From positions 806,001 through 870,000 of the forward strand of contig NZ_CP070352.1 in NCBI RefSeq assembly GCF_016919405.1: 64,000 bases of DNA, in the 5' to 3' direction. Shown here piece after piece: positions 25,887 through 34,511 of the stretch (the first letter of the stretch is position 1; each line of letters opens with the position of its first letter). The notes beneath the pieces were generated by a model that did not search any database, had not been told where the DNA came from, and saw only the letters and a list, made by a program, of their open reading frames with translations. The translations under genes were made by a program, and so were the position numbers. The stretch is from Ensifer sp. PDNC004 (GTDB lineage: Bacteria > Pseudomonadota > Alphaproteobacteria > Rhizobiales > Rhizobiaceae).

Positions 25887-26017
25887 AAGACTTGAGGACG
25901 GCAGCGCGTGGTCACCCTCGCGCGCTGCCGTTCACGGCGAAGTCACCGGACACCGGCTGTATCCGGAACCCGAATTGTGCCATGGAAGTCTGGTTCCATC
26001 GAGGAGGCGGCACGGCC

Positions 26018-27040
26018 ATGAAGAAGATCGGTTTTCTTTCCTTCGGACACTGGACGCCCTCGCCGCAGTCGCAGACGCGATCGGCGGGCGACGCCCTGCT
26101 GCAGTCGATCGATCTCGCCGTTGCGGCCGAAGAACTCGGCGCAGACGGCGCCTATTTCCGCGTTCATCACTTCGCCCGCCAGCTCGCCTCGCCGTTTCCG
26201 CTTCTGGCGGCGGTCGGTGCAAAGACGAGCCGGATCGAGATCGGCACGGCCGTCATCGACATGCGCTACGAGAACCCGCTCTACATGGCCGAGGATGCGG
26301 GTGCGGCCGATCTCATTGCCGGTGGACGACTGCAGCTCGGGATCAGCCGCGGCTCGCCGGAGCAGGTGATCGATGGCTGGCGCCACTTCGGCTACCAGCC
26401 AGGCGAAAGCGAGACTGAGAGCGACATGGCAAGACGGCACGCGGAAGTGCTGCTCGACGTCCTGCGCGGCGAAAGCTTCGCCGAACCCAATCCGCGACCG
26501 ATGTTTCCCAACCCGCCCGGCCTGCTGCGCCTCGAGCCGCATTCGGATGGCTTGAGAGAGCGCATCTGGTGGGGCGCAAGCTCGAACGCCACGGCCGTCT
26601 GGGCCGCAAAGCTTGGCATGAACCTGCAAAGTTCGACGCTGAAGGACGACGAAACAGGCCTGCCATTCCACGTCCAGCAGGCCGACCAGATCCGCGCCTA
26701 CCGGGAGGCCTGGAAGGCGGCGGGCCACACGCGCGAGCCGCGAGTCTCGGTCAGCCGCAGCATCTTTGCGTTGGTGGATGATCGCGACCGGATGTATTTC
26801 GGCGGCGGAAACAAGCAGGAAGACCAGATCGGCTTCATCGACGACAAGACACGGGCGATCTTCGGGCGCAGCTACGCTGCAGCACCCGACGTTCTGGTCG
26901 AGCAACTGGCGAAGGACGAGGCGATCGCCGAGGCCGACACGCTGCTACTGACGGTCCCGAACCAGCTTGGCGTCGAATACAACGCCCATGTGATCGAAGC
27001 GATCCTCAAGCATGTCTCGCCGGCGCTTGGTTGGCGCTAA
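26018..27040 (+). CDS. LLM-class flavin-dependent oxidoreductase (bacterial luciferase-like)
   Basis: A 340-residue monooxygenase-type protein. ATG 26018 follows GAGGAGG and begins the beta-barrel (KKIGFLSFGHW). The fold is supported by EELGADGAYFRVHHFARQLASPFPLLAAVGAKTSRIEIGTAVIDMRYENPLYMAEDAG and by the phosphate-binding-like GGRLQLGISRGSPEQV. Such enzymes use FMNH2 from a separate reductase, which is not seen nearby. The substrate is unknown. It is a single gene, convergent with a small secreted-protein gene. Confidence 0.85.
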   Translation: MKKIGFLSFGHWTPSPQSQTRSAGDALLQSIDLAVAAEELGADGAYFRVHHFARQLASPFPLLAAVGAKTSRIEIGTAVIDMRYENPLYMAEDAGAADLIAGGRLQLGISRGSPEQVIDGWRHFGYQPGESETESDMARRHAEVLLDVLRGESFAEPNPRPMFPNPPGLLRLEPHSDGLRERIWWGASSNATAVWAAKLGMNLQSSTLKDDETGLPFHVQQADQIRAYREAWKAAGHTREPRVSVSRSIFALVDDRDRMYFGGGNKQEDQIGFIDDKTRAIFGRSYAAAPDVLVEQLAKDEAIAEADTLLLTVPNQLGVEYNAHVIEAILKHVSPALGWR

Positions 27041-27119
27041 CACCAGGTGACGCGTCTCAAACGCCTGGAATCTGACATCGGGCAGCCGGCCGGAGGGGGC
27101 AGCCGGCCGGAGGTAGGTA

Positions 27120-27139
27120 GCGCGGCTCTAGGGCCGCGC
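27120..27139. terminator. hairpin between convergent genes
   Basis: GCGCGGC-TCTAGG-GCCGCGC forms a 7-bp stem between the luciferase-like gene and the small secreted-protein gene. The 15-bp direct repeat GCAGCCGGCCGGAGG lies just left (27082-27112). It is GC-only without a T-tract; termination is likely but not certain. Confidence 0.4.
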
Positions 27140-27159
27140 CCCTTCACTCAGTCGCCGTT

Positions 27160-27534
27160 TCAGGGAACCTGCGGCGGATGCGCGACGCCGAGGTAATAGT
27201 CGCCCTGTCCGCCGCTCTGATACTCGCCCGTATAGCGCTGGCGCGCGTCACCCAGCGTGCGTGCCGGTGGGCGATAGATGTAATCCGGGGCCGGGTCGAC
27301 ATAGATGCTGCCGGTCGGCATCGGATCGACATAGACCTGAGGCTGCACAGGCTCGACATAGACCGGGCCGGGCGCGGGCTCGACATAATAGGGTTGCCCG
27401 TAGAGAACCCTGTTCTGGGTGCCCGGCGGATTGTGGGGATCGATACCGGTGTAGAAACCGTTGGCCATCGCCGGTGCTGCCGCGCCAAGGGCGAAGACGA
27501 TTGCGGCGAATGACATTCCCTTCGAAAGCTTCAT
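27160..27534 (-). CDS. small exported Pro/Tyr-rich protein
   Basis: A 124-residue protein with a signal peptide (MSFAAIVFALGAAAPAMANG). The mature part is rich in Pro, Tyr and Val, with a short degenerate repeat of YVEP, VYVEP and VYVDP spaced by about ten residues. ATG 27534 follows AGGAGC. There is no known domain. The composition suggests an extended periplasmic or surface protein. It is monocistronic, with the SsuABC-like operon ending upstream. Confidence 0.7.
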   Translation of the reverse strand: MKLSKGMSFAAIVFALGAAAPAMANGFYTGIDPHNPPGTQNRVLYGQPYYVEPAPGPVYVEPVQPQVYVDPMPTGSIYVDPAPDYIYRPPARTLGDARQRYTGEYQSGGQGDYYLGVAHPPQVP

Positions 27535-27562
27535 GGCGTTGCTCCTGTCTCGGCTCGGCATC

Positions 27563-27600
27563 CGGCATTCACCGGGCAGCGTCGCCCCCGGTGAATGCCG
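27563..27600 (-). terminator. strong 14-bp hairpin after the SsuABC-like operon
   Basis: Perfectly complementary 14-base arms (27563-27576 and 27587-27600) flank a 10-base loop, between the ABC ATPase stop and the start of the secreted-protein gene. There is no T-tract in either direction. It may act as a terminator or mRNA-stability element. Confidence 0.55.
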
Positions 27601-27647
27601 CTTCCCCAAGATAACGCCCAGCCGCTGCAACCGTTCCGCAAGCAACC

Positions 27648-28418
27648 TCAATGCAGTCCGAAGATGCCGAGCAGTTCCTCGCGCTGGCGCACGAAGGCGC
27701 TGGCGCTGCGGTCGCGCGGCCGCGGCAGGTCGATCTCGATCAGCCGCGGTTCGCCGCCCTTTTCGCGCGGCAGGATGAGGATGCGGTCGGCGAGATAGAT
27801 CGCCTCCTCGAGATCGTGGGTGACGAGCACGGTCGTCACGTCCTCGTCGCGCCAGATGCGTGCGAGCTCCTGCTGCATGCTGATCTTGGTCATGGCGTCG
27901 AGCGCGCCCAGCGGCTCGTCGAGCAGCAGGATTTCCGGCTGGACGGCGAGCGCCCGGGCAATGCCGACCCGCTGCGCCATGCCGCCCGACAATTGTCGCG
28001 GATAGGCGCCTTCAAACTGTTGCAGGCCGACCAGCTGGACGTAGCGCCGCGCCCGCTCCCGCGCCTGCCCACGGGAAAGCCCACGCGTCTCCAACCCGAA
28101 GCCGACATTGTCGAGCACGGTCAGCCACGGCAAAAGCCGCGGCTCCTGGAAGATCACCGCACGGTCGGTACCGACGCCTCTGGTCAGCTTGCCGTCGATC
28201 AGCACCTCGCCGGCATCCGGATCCTCGAGACCCGCCAGCACCCGAAGCAGGGTCGTCTTGCCCGAGCCGCTGGCGCCGACGATGGCAAGCGTCTCGCCGG
28301 AGCGGATATGAAGGTTGATATCCCGAAGCACGGGCAGAGGCGCGCCGTTCAGGCGGTAGGTCTTGGAGAGGTGACGGATCGTCACCTCTCCCCGGCGAAG
28401 GTTCTGGGCAACACTCAT
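27648..28418 (-). CDS. ABC transporter ATPase (SsuB/TauB-like)
   Basis: A 256-residue ATPase of the nitrate/sulfonate/taurine class. Motifs are Walker A VGASGSGKTTLL (about residues 52-63), Q-loop IFQEPRLLPWLTV, signature LSGGMAQRVGIARAL, Walker B ILLLDEPLGALD and THDLEEAIYLAD. It is the last gene of a leftward operon, 9 bases after the binding protein. With the DszA-like monooxygenase it likely feeds an organosulfur compound into the cell. Confidence 0.9.
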   Translation of the reverse strand: MSVAQNLRRGEVTIRHLSKTYRLNGAPLPVLRDINLHIRSGETLAIVGASGSGKTTLLRVLAGLEDPDAGEVLIDGKLTRGVGTDRAVIFQEPRLLPWLTVLDNVGFGLETRGLSRGQARERARRYVQLVGLQQFEGAYPRQLSGGMAQRVGIARALAVQPEILLLDEPLGALDAMTKISMQQELARIWRDEDVTTVLVTHDLEEAIYLADRILILPREKGGEPRLIEIDLPRPRDRSASAFVRQREELLGIFGLH

Positions 28419-28427
28419 GGAACGTCC

Positions 28428-29411
28428 TCAGTTGCTGGCCGTTGCGCCATCGACGGCAAAGAGCACGTCCTTCGGCGTCAACTGGTCCTGCTTGAGCTTG
28501 CCCTCGCGCACCAGCACGTCGATCCAGAACTGAAGGTCACGCTCGACCGGCAGGCCACCGGCCCGCACGCCATAGCCGCGGAAGTACTGGGCGATGTCGG
28601 GATTCTCGCCGCGGGCCTTCAGGGCCTTCGCCAGGATCTCCTTCGTTTCCTGCGGATGTTCGCGGGCATAGTCGAGCGCACGGGCCGACTGCAGCACGAA
28701 GGTCTTTGCCGCTTCGGGATGGTCCTTCACGAAGTCGCGTCGCAGAACGACGAAGCCGCCGGCGATCTCGCCGAGCACGTCGGTGTCGTCGAAGATGGCG
28801 CGCAGGCCGCCGTTCTTGCGGGCCGCCCCTTCGAAGGTCGTCTGCCAATAGCCGAAGGCGGAGATATCCACCTGGCCGGAGCGCAGGACCTGCTCCAGCT
28901 GCGGGCCGGGAACGACGACCTGATTGGCCGCGTCCGTCGGCAAGCCGACCGAATGCAGCGCCTCGCGGATCGTATAGTCGAGGTGAGCACCGAGCGTGTT
29001 CACCGCAATGCTCTTGCCGGCGATGTCCTTGATGCTTTTGATCGGGCTGTCTTCCAACACGTAGAAGATCGACTGCACCTCGTCATTGATGCCGTTGGAG
29101 GGATAGGCGGCGACAAAGTCGTTGCCGCTGATGATCGAGTTCAGCACGGCCGAGGTCGCCGCGCTGCCGATCTCGACATCGCCGGATGCAAGCGCGATCA
29201 GCGACGCCGGCCCGCCGGTGGCAAAGCCGACGCTCTCGATCGTGATGCCGGTGCCGTCGAAATAGCCGAGTTCCTGCGCGAGTTCATGGGCCGACAGGCC
29301 GCCCTGGCTGGCGAGATAACGCAGCGTGACGGCGTCGGCGGCGGCGGCCGGCGCCGCAAGGCCAAGCGTGACGGCTGCCGAGAGAAGGAGATTGCGGGGA
29401 TGGAAGGTCAT
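28428..29411 (-). CDS. ABC transporter substrate-binding protein (SsuA-like)
   Basis: A 327-residue periplasmic binding protein with a signal peptide (LLLSAAVTLGLAAPAAAADA). The mature part follows the SsuA/TauA plan: TLRYLASQGGLSAHELAQELGYFDGTGITIESVGFATGGPASLIALASGDVEIG. It lies third in the operon. The ligand is probably a sulfonate, sulfone or similar compound, by family and neighbours. Nitrate binding is unlikely given the monooxygenase context. Confidence 0.88.
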   Translation of the reverse strand: MTFHPRNLLLSAAVTLGLAAPAAAADAVTLRYLASQGGLSAHELAQELGYFDGTGITIESVGFATGGPASLIALASGDVEIGSAATSAVLNSIISGNDFVAAYPSNGINDEVQSIFYVLEDSPIKSIKDIAGKSIAVNTLGAHLDYTIREALHSVGLPTDAANQVVVPGPQLEQVLRSGQVDISAFGYWQTTFEGAARKNGGLRAIFDDTDVLGEIAGGFVVLRRDFVKDHPEAAKTFVLQSARALDYAREHPQETKEILAKALKARGENPDIAQYFRGYGVRAGGLPVERDLQFWIDVLVREGKLKQDQLTPKDVLFAVDGATASN

Positions 29412-29447
29412 CTTGATATCCTTTCGAAGGAGAACTGGTAGAGGCGG

Positions 29448-30332
29448 TCAGACGCTCGGCGCAGACCAGCGGCAGAGATTGCGCTGGATGAGAACAAGCA
29501 GCGCGTTGGCGGCGAGACCGAGCAGGGCAAGCAGCAGGATCGACGCAAACATCAGCGGGATCTGGAAGTTGTACTGGGCGTTCATCACCTGGAAGCCGAT
29601 GCCCTTGTTCGCTCCGATCATTTCGGCGGCGATCAGAAGCAGAAGCGCGGTCGTCGCCGAGAGCCTGAGGCCGACGAAGATCGCAGGCACCGAGGCCGGC
29701 AGAACCACGCGGCGGAAGACCGCGAGCGAGCCGGCGCCGTAGGTGCGGGCCATCTCGATCAGCTTCCTGTCGACCTCCTTGACCCCGCCGATCGTCGATA
29801 ACAGGATCGGAAACAGCGTCGCCCAGAAGATCACGAAGACCTTGGAGGTCTCGCCGAGGCCGAGCAGCAGGATGAAGACCGGATAGAGCGCCAGGGCCGA
29901 GGTCTGGCGGAAAAGCTGCAGGATGGGGTCGAGCGCCTGCTCGACGAGCCGGACCTGGCCCATGAACAGTCCGAGCGGTATACCGACGGCGACGGCAGCG
30001 GCAAAGGCAATGCCCGACCGCTGCAGGCTGATGGCGATATCGTCGAGCAGCGCGCCGCCGGCGATGCCGTCCCAAAGGGCAGCCAGGATCACGTCGAGCG
30101 GCGGAAAGACCGCCGCGTTGACCCAGCCGACGGTGCTTGCAACCTGCCAGAAGGCCAGAAACGCAAGCACGAGACCGTAGCGGGCGACGATCGCGCCGAG
30201 CAGGCGGCGCCAGCGCGGCACGCTGTTCGGCCGGGAATGCGCGGCGGGCGCCGTGGAACTTTTGGTGGAAGCTTCACGGCGCGCGGTCGCAAAGCCTGCC
30301 GCAAGCGAAGGGTTGATAGTTTCATAGGACAT
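29448..30332 (-). CDS. ABC transporter permease (SsuC-like)
   Basis: A 294-residue inner-membrane permease with about six hydrophobic segments after a 50-residue charged N-tail. The EAA-like loop is visible near LIEMARTYGAGSLAVFRRVVLPASVPAIFVGLR. The family is BPD_transp_1 of SsuC/TauC type. It starts 9 bases after the monooxygenase and is followed by the binding protein after 36 bases. Confidence 0.9.
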   Translation of the reverse strand: MSYETINPSLAAGFATARREASTKSSTAPAAHSRPNSVPRWRRLLGAIVARYGLVLAFLAFWQVASTVGWVNAAVFPPLDVILAALWDGIAGGALLDDIAISLQRSGIAFAAAVAVGIPLGLFMGQVRLVEQALDPILQLFRQTSALALYPVFILLLGLGETSKVFVIFWATLFPILLSTIGGVKEVDRKLIEMARTYGAGSLAVFRRVVLPASVPAIFVGLRLSATTALLLLIAAEMIGANKGIGFQVMNAQYNFQIPLMFASILLLALLGLAANALLVLIQRNLCRWSAPSV

Positions 30333-30341
30333 GGCGGCACC

Positions 30342-31694
30342 TCATTCCGCTGCCTGAACGGCCGACCGGGCGGCAGTCCAGCGGTTGACGGGAACGGGCA
30401 GGCCGAGATTTTCGCGCAGCGTCTTTCCCTCGTAGGCGGTGCGGAAAAGGCCGCGACGCTGCAATTCCGGGATCACCAGTTCGACGAAGTCGTCGAGCGC
30501 CGTCGGAAACCATGGCGGCAGGATGTTGAAACCATCGGCGGCTTCGTTCTCGAACCACTCCTGCAGGGTATCGGCGATCTGGCCAGCCGTTCCGACGATC
30601 GTGTAGTGGCCGCGCGCCGACGCGATCCACTGGTAGAGCTGGCGAATGGTGAAGTTGTTTTCGTCGGCGATCTGGCGGATCAGCGCCTGGCGGCTCTTCA
30701 TGCCCTCGGTCGGCGGCGCCGGCGGCAACGGCCCATCGAGGTCGTAGCCACGAAGATCGAGCGTTCCGCCCGTCAGGCCGTTGAGCAGGCCGATGCCGTC
30801 CTCTTCGACAATCAGCGAGGTCAGCCGTTCGTATTTCTCCCGCGCCTCGGTTTCCGTCCGGCCGACGAAGGGTGAGACGCCGGGCATGACCAGGATATGG
30901 TCCGGGTTGCGGCCGAGGCCGCGGGCGCGGGCCTTGATGTCGCGATAGAATTCCTGCGCCGTCTCGATGTGCTGATGCGCCGTGAAGATCACCTCCGCGG
31001 TGGCGGCGGCAAGGCCACGGCCATCCTCGGACTGGCCGGCCTGGACGATGACGGGATGCCCCTGCGGCGAGCGCGAAATGTTGAGCGGGCCGCGGACCCT
31101 GAAATGCTCGCCGCGGTGATCCGTGTCGTGCAGCTTCGCCGGATCGAAGAAGACGCCCGTTTGCTTGTCGCGGATGAAGGTATCGTCCTCGAAACTGTCC
31201 CAGAGCTTCCTGACGACATCGACATGCTCGGCCGCGCGCCGGTAGCGCTCGGCATGCGGAAGCTGGGTGTCGCGGTTGAAATTCTGCGCCGTCGGATCGC
31301 CCGTCGTCGTCACCACGTTCCAGCCGGCGCGCCCGCCGGAAATCAGGTCCAGCGAGGCGAACTTGCGCGCTGTGGTATAGGGCTCCTCATAGGTCGTCGA
31401 CGACGTCGCGATGAAACCGAGATGGGTGGTGAGCGGCGCCAGCGCTGAAAACAGGGTGACGGGCTCGAAGCCGGCAACACGGGCATTGCCGCCCTCTCGC
31501 GCGCCACCGAAGCCGATCGCTAGCCCGTCGGCCAGAAAGTAGGCGTCGAACAAACCGCGTTCGGCGGTCAGCGCCAGCTGCTTGTGAAACTCGAAACTGG
31601 TCGCCCCATCGGCGGGCTGATCGGGGTGGCGCCAGGCCGCGATATGCTGCCCGCCGCCGGGAAGAAAGGCTCCAAGCCGGATCTTGCGTGTCAT
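30342..31694 (-). CDS. FMN-dependent monooxygenase of the NtaA/SnaA/DszA family
   Basis: A 450-residue luciferase-like enzyme, first in its operon. ATG 31694 follows GGAGAGG and opens RKIRLGAFLPGGGQHIAAWRHP, the typical N-terminus of this family. Other matching stretches are SSTTYEEPYTTARKFASLDLISGGRAGWNVVTT and HFRVRGPLNISRSPQGHPVIVQAGQSEDGR. These enzymes oxidise sulfones, nitrilotriacetate or related molecules using FMNH2 from a partner reductase, which is not encoded nearby. Co-transcribed SsuABC-like genes argue for an organosulfur substrate. Confidence 0.9.
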   Translation of the reverse strand: MTRKIRLGAFLPGGGQHIAAWRHPDQPADGATSFEFHKQLALTAERGLFDAYFLADGLAIGFGGAREGGNARVAGFEPVTLFSALAPLTTHLGFIATSSTTYEEPYTTARKFASLDLISGGRAGWNVVTTTGDPTAQNFNRDTQLPHAERYRRAAEHVDVVRKLWDSFEDDTFIRDKQTGVFFDPAKLHDTDHRGEHFRVRGPLNISRSPQGHPVIVQAGQSEDGRGLAAATAEVIFTAHQHIETAQEFYRDIKARARGLGRNPDHILVMPGVSPFVGRTETEAREKYERLTSLIVEEDGIGLLNGLTGGTLDLRGYDLDGPLPPAPPTEGMKSRQALIRQIADENNFTIRQLYQWIASARGHYTIVGTAGQIADTLQEWFENEAADGFNILPPWFPTALDDFVELVIPELQRRGLFRTAYEGKTLRENLGLPVPVNRWTAARSAVQAAE

Positions 31695-32077
31695 CTCAAT
31701 CCTCTCCTGTTCTCTCTTTAAACTCGAGGAGATCGCCCTGCCGAGGGCGAAGCGCACAAGGCGCTCCGCGACACGCGACGAACTCCGGCCACGACAGACA
31801 GGTTACATTATACACTATTTTTATAGAGAAAGGAGATTTCAACGAGGCGCGGCGGGATTGAAATGTTTTTCGTCAGTTCGCCCGGTTTGGAGATCGATGA
31901 CCGCTTCGCCGTCCTTAAAGGCAAACCGGCCGGAGCGAGCGTGCGCGGTTGATCGGGGAAAATATTCCACTTGGAATAGTTTTCGAGCCAAAGGGTTTCT
32001 TATCTCGACCAGAATACTCGACTATTTTTCGGGCACTTGCGGCGGCCATTGCCTAAAAATGTGGCCGCCGCCACACA
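31695..32077. promoter_or_regulatory. divergent promoter region, monooxygenase operon / symporter
   Basis: This 383-base divergent region has AT-rich patches at 31803-31845 and 31958-32030. It contains a perfect dyad at 31963-31978 (TATTCC-ACTT-GGAATA). I see no RNA gene. The dyad lies about 100 bases before the symporter start and could bind its regulator. Confidence 0.4.
31963..31978. promoter_or_regulatory. perfect dyad TATTCC-N4-GGAATA
   Basis: Six-base arms surround ACTT in an AT-rich patch upstream of the symporter gene. No regulator is encoded next to it, so the binding protein is unknown. Confidence 0.35.
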
Positions 32078-33454
32078 ATGAGAGTGAAAGACGTGCCCCA
32101 AGTAACCACCCAATCCTCACCAAAGCCGATCTATGCCTCCTTCGGCTTCCAGGTCCTGGCGGCCATGGTCATCGGCCTGCTGCTCGGCCTCATCGCCCGA
32201 AACATGGGCGTCGATGCCAGCGGCAATGCCAACTGGCTGACGGTCACCCTGCAGACGATCGGCTCGATCTTCGTCCAGCTTCTGCGCGCGCTCGTGCCGC
32301 CGCTCGTCTTCACCGCTATCGTCGCGTCGATCGCCAATCTGGCGACGCTGCAGAATGCCGCCAAGCTCGTATGGCAGACGCTGCTCTGGTTCGCGATCAC
32401 TTCGCTCATCGCCGTGGTCATCGCGATTGCTCTCGGCCTGATCATTCAGCCGGGCGTGGGTTCAGCCGTTTCACAGGAAGCTGCCAAGGCGCCCTCCTAT
32501 TCCGGCTCGTGGCTCGATTTCCTCAAGGGCCTTGTGCCCGCCAACATGCTCGGTCTCGAAGCCAGCACCAAGGTCACTGACACGGGTGCCAACACCTCGC
32601 TCAATTTCAACGTGCTGCAGATCCTCGTCGTTTCGATTGCCGTCGGCGCTGCTGCACTGAAGGTGGGCGATGCTGCCAAGCCGTTCCTCGCCTTCAACCA
32701 GTCGCTGCTTGCGATCGTGCGCAAGGTCCTCTGGTGGGTCATCCGGCTGACGCCGATCGGCACGATCGGCCTGCTCGGCCGCGCCGTCGCCCAATACGGC
32801 TGGGAAACGCTGGCGCAGCTCGGCTGGTACACCGCTGCCGTCTATATCGGCCTTGCGATCGTGCTCTTCGTCGTCTACCCGGCGCTGCTCGTCGGTCACG
32901 GCCTGAAGCCATCGCGCTTCTTTGCCGGCGCCTGGCCGGCGATCCAGCTCGCCTTCGTTTCGCGCTCCTCCGTCGGCACCCTGCCCGTCACCGAAACGGT
33001 GACCGAAAAGAGCCTCGGCGTGCCGCGCGAATATGCCGCCTTCGCCGTGCCGCTCGGCGCCACCACCAAGATGGACGGCTGCGCCGCGATCTATCCGGCA
33101 ATCTCGGCGATCTTCATCGCGCAGTTCTTCGGCCTGCCGCTCGGCATCCAGGAATATGTGCTGATCGTCTTCGTCTCGGTGCTCGGCTCCGCCGCCACCG
33201 CCGGCCTCACCGGCGCGACCGTCATGCTGACGCTGACGCTTTCGACGCTCGGCCTGCCGCTCGAAGGCGTCGGCCTGCTGCTCGCCATCGACCCGATCCT
33301 CGACATGGGCCGCACAGCGGTCAACGTCGCCGGCCAGGCGCTGGTGCCGACGATCGTCGCCAAGCGCGAAGGCATTCTCGACGAGACCGTCTACAACGGC
33401 GACAAGGTGCTCGACGACCTGGAACCGCTTGGCGTCGCTGCGCGCGCGGCCTGA
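32078..33454 (+). CDS. dicarboxylate/amino acid:cation symporter (DAACS family)
   Basis: A 458-residue secondary transporter with about eight membrane helices and two re-entrant loops. Family signatures are SRSSVGTLPVTETV (first hairpin region), VPLGATTKMDGCAAIYP and the later AATAGLTGATVMLTLTLSTLGLPLEG with DPILDMGRTAVNV. It resembles DctA/GltP-type proteins, but the SSVGT tip differs from the classic SSSTLP. The substrate could be a dicarboxylate or an amino acid. ATG 32078 is used; GTG 32093 behind GAGAGTG is an alternative start. Confidence 0.88.
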   Translation: MRVKDVPQVTTQSSPKPIYASFGFQVLAAMVIGLLLGLIARNMGVDASGNANWLTVTLQTIGSIFVQLLRALVPPLVFTAIVASIANLATLQNAAKLVWQTLLWFAITSLIAVVIAIALGLIIQPGVGSAVSQEAAKAPSYSGSWLDFLKGLVPANMLGLEASTKVTDTGANTSLNFNVLQILVVSIAVGAAALKVGDAAKPFLAFNQSLLAIVRKVLWWVIRLTPIGTIGLLGRAVAQYGWETLAQLGWYTAAVYIGLAIVLFVVYPALLVGHGLKPSRFFAGAWPAIQLAFVSRSSVGTLPVTETVTEKSLGVPREYAAFAVPLGATTKMDGCAAIYPAISAIFIAQFFGLPLGIQEYVLIVFVSVLGSAATAGLTGATVMLTLTLSTLGLPLEGVGLLLAIDPILDMGRTAVNVAGQALVPTIVAKREGILDETVYNGDKVLDDLEPLGVAARAA

Positions 33455-33468
33455 CGGCATGAAACGAC

Positions 33469-33494
33469 GCATGCGGGCCGCAAGGCCCGCATGC
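33469..33494 (+). terminator. terminator hairpin after the symporter gene
   Basis: GCATGCGGGCC and GGCCCGCATGC, 11 complementary bases each, close a GCAA tetraloop 14 bases past the stop. The following bases are only weakly T-rich. Confidence 0.65.
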
Positions 33495-33535
33495 CGTGTT
33501 ATACTTCAGGCGTTCCGCCTGTTGAGGGATCGGCG

Positions 33536-33994
33536 ATGTCGTCGACCAATTTTCACCTCGTCACCGAATGGACGATCGCCTCCCCGCTTGAAGACGTATG
33601 GCGTGAACTCAGCACACCGGAGCGCTGGCCCGAGTGGTGGCCGTCGGTGAAACAGGTGACGTTGCTGCAACCGGGTGACGAGCGCGGTGTCGGCGCCGTC
33701 AGGCGCATGCGCTGGTCGACGGCGCTGCCCTACGAACTGGTCTTCGACATGGAAACCACGAGGGTCGAACCGCCCCTCTTGATCGAAGGTCGGGCCTTGG
33801 GCGAACTCGACGGCATCGGCCGCTGGACGCTGCAAGGCGAAGGCGGCGCTTGCCGGGTTCGCTATGACTGGATCGTGGCGGTCACGAAGCCCTGGATGAA
33901 TCGGCTTTCCTTTATCCTCAGGCCCGTCTTCCGCTGGAATCACGGGGTGGTGATGGAGCGTGGACGCCGCGGCCTCCTGAAACGGCTGGCCTAA
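33536..33994 (+). CDS. SRPBCC-family (START-like) protein
   Basis: A 152-residue polyketide-cyclase/START-like protein. It opens with the typical TEWTIASPLEDVWRELSTPERWPEWWPSV and then shows a beta-rich middle with GIGRWTLQGEGGACRVRYDW. The C-terminal helix is WNHGVVMERGRRGLLKRL. Such proteins bind hydrophobic ligands in a helix-grip pocket; no catalytic residues can be assigned. It stands alone between the symporter and a gene remnant. Confidence 0.75.
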   Translation: MSSTNFHLVTEWTIASPLEDVWRELSTPERWPEWWPSVKQVTLLQPGDERGVGAVRRMRWSTALPYELVFDMETTRVEPPLLIEGRALGELDGIGRWTLQGEGGACRVRYDWIVAVTKPWMNRLSFILRPVFRWNHGVVMERGRRGLLKRLA

Positions 33995-34071
33995 AGCAAC
34001 GGCGGGCACATTCCGGAAAGACGCGGAGGCGAACGGCTATTGCCCCAAGGCGCGCGCCTCTTGCAGAATGA

Positions 34072-34284
34072 TTTCTGCCCAGGCAACGCATCCGCGTTCA
34101 AGGGCTGATCGTTTCCGATCATGTCGATCTCATCCCGGAGTTCGATCGCAAGATGAGCGCCTGGATCAAGGAACCGAAGATCCAGCTGCGCGAGACCATC
34201 GTCGATGGCCTAGAAAATGCGCCTGACGCCTTCATCGGCCTCTTCAAGGGCGCCAACACCGGCAAGATGCTCGTGCGCCTCTAG
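34072..34284 (+). pseudogene. remnant of a YncB/CurA-type NADP-dependent oxidoreductase (3' end only)
   Basis: The frame before TAG 34282-34284 reads ...RIRVQGLIVSDHVDLIPEF, then WIKEPKIQLRETIVDGLENAPDAFIGLFKGANTGKMLVRL. This is the conserved C-terminus of medium-chain alkenal/curcumin reductases. An in-frame TGA at 34069 and unrelated sequence further left mean the first ~270 residues and the NADPH site are missing. No start codon with a ribosome site exists. Deletion next to the SRPBCC gene is likely. Confidence 0.75.
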
Positions 34285-34483
34285 CGGAAAACGGGCGCAT
34301 CGGCGAACCGGATCACGCCGCCCCAGACCAAACCTATGCCCCGCCCTGTCGCGGGGCATAGGTGCGTCAAGTGCAGGAACGTAGCGACGCGTGTCTCGGA
34401 TGTGCGGGCGCGTGGCGATGACAGACGAAGGCACTCCCCGCCGTCGGACATCGCAGAACCATCGAAAATCGCGCCCTTGATAT
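34285..34483. other. intergenic, one strong hairpin
   Basis: Apart from the hairpin at 34333-34362 I see no gene here. Together with the remnant and the operator, it makes up a 517-base gene-poor stretch before the metal-sensor gene. Confidence 0.4.
34333..34362. terminator. perfect 11-bp hairpin
   Basis: CCTATGCCCCG and CGGGGCATAGG pair fully around an 8-base loop (A332/T363 extend the stem). It lies 48 bases past the oxidoreductase remnant and is probably the surviving terminator of that gene. There is no T-tract. Confidence 0.5.
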
Positions 34484-34505
34484 ATCCTATCCAGGAGGAT
34501 AGGAT
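34484..34505 (+). promoter_or_regulatory. operator-like dyad overlapping the ribosome site of the metal-sensor gene
   Basis: ATCCTATCC and GGATAGGAT are perfect 9-base arms around AGGA, ending 6 bases before the ATG at 34512. The arm contains the likely Shine-Dalgarno. GC-centred dyads with A/T flanks are typical of CsoR/RcnR-family sites, so autoregulation is likely. Confidence 0.65.
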
Positions 34506-34511
34506 CTCAGC

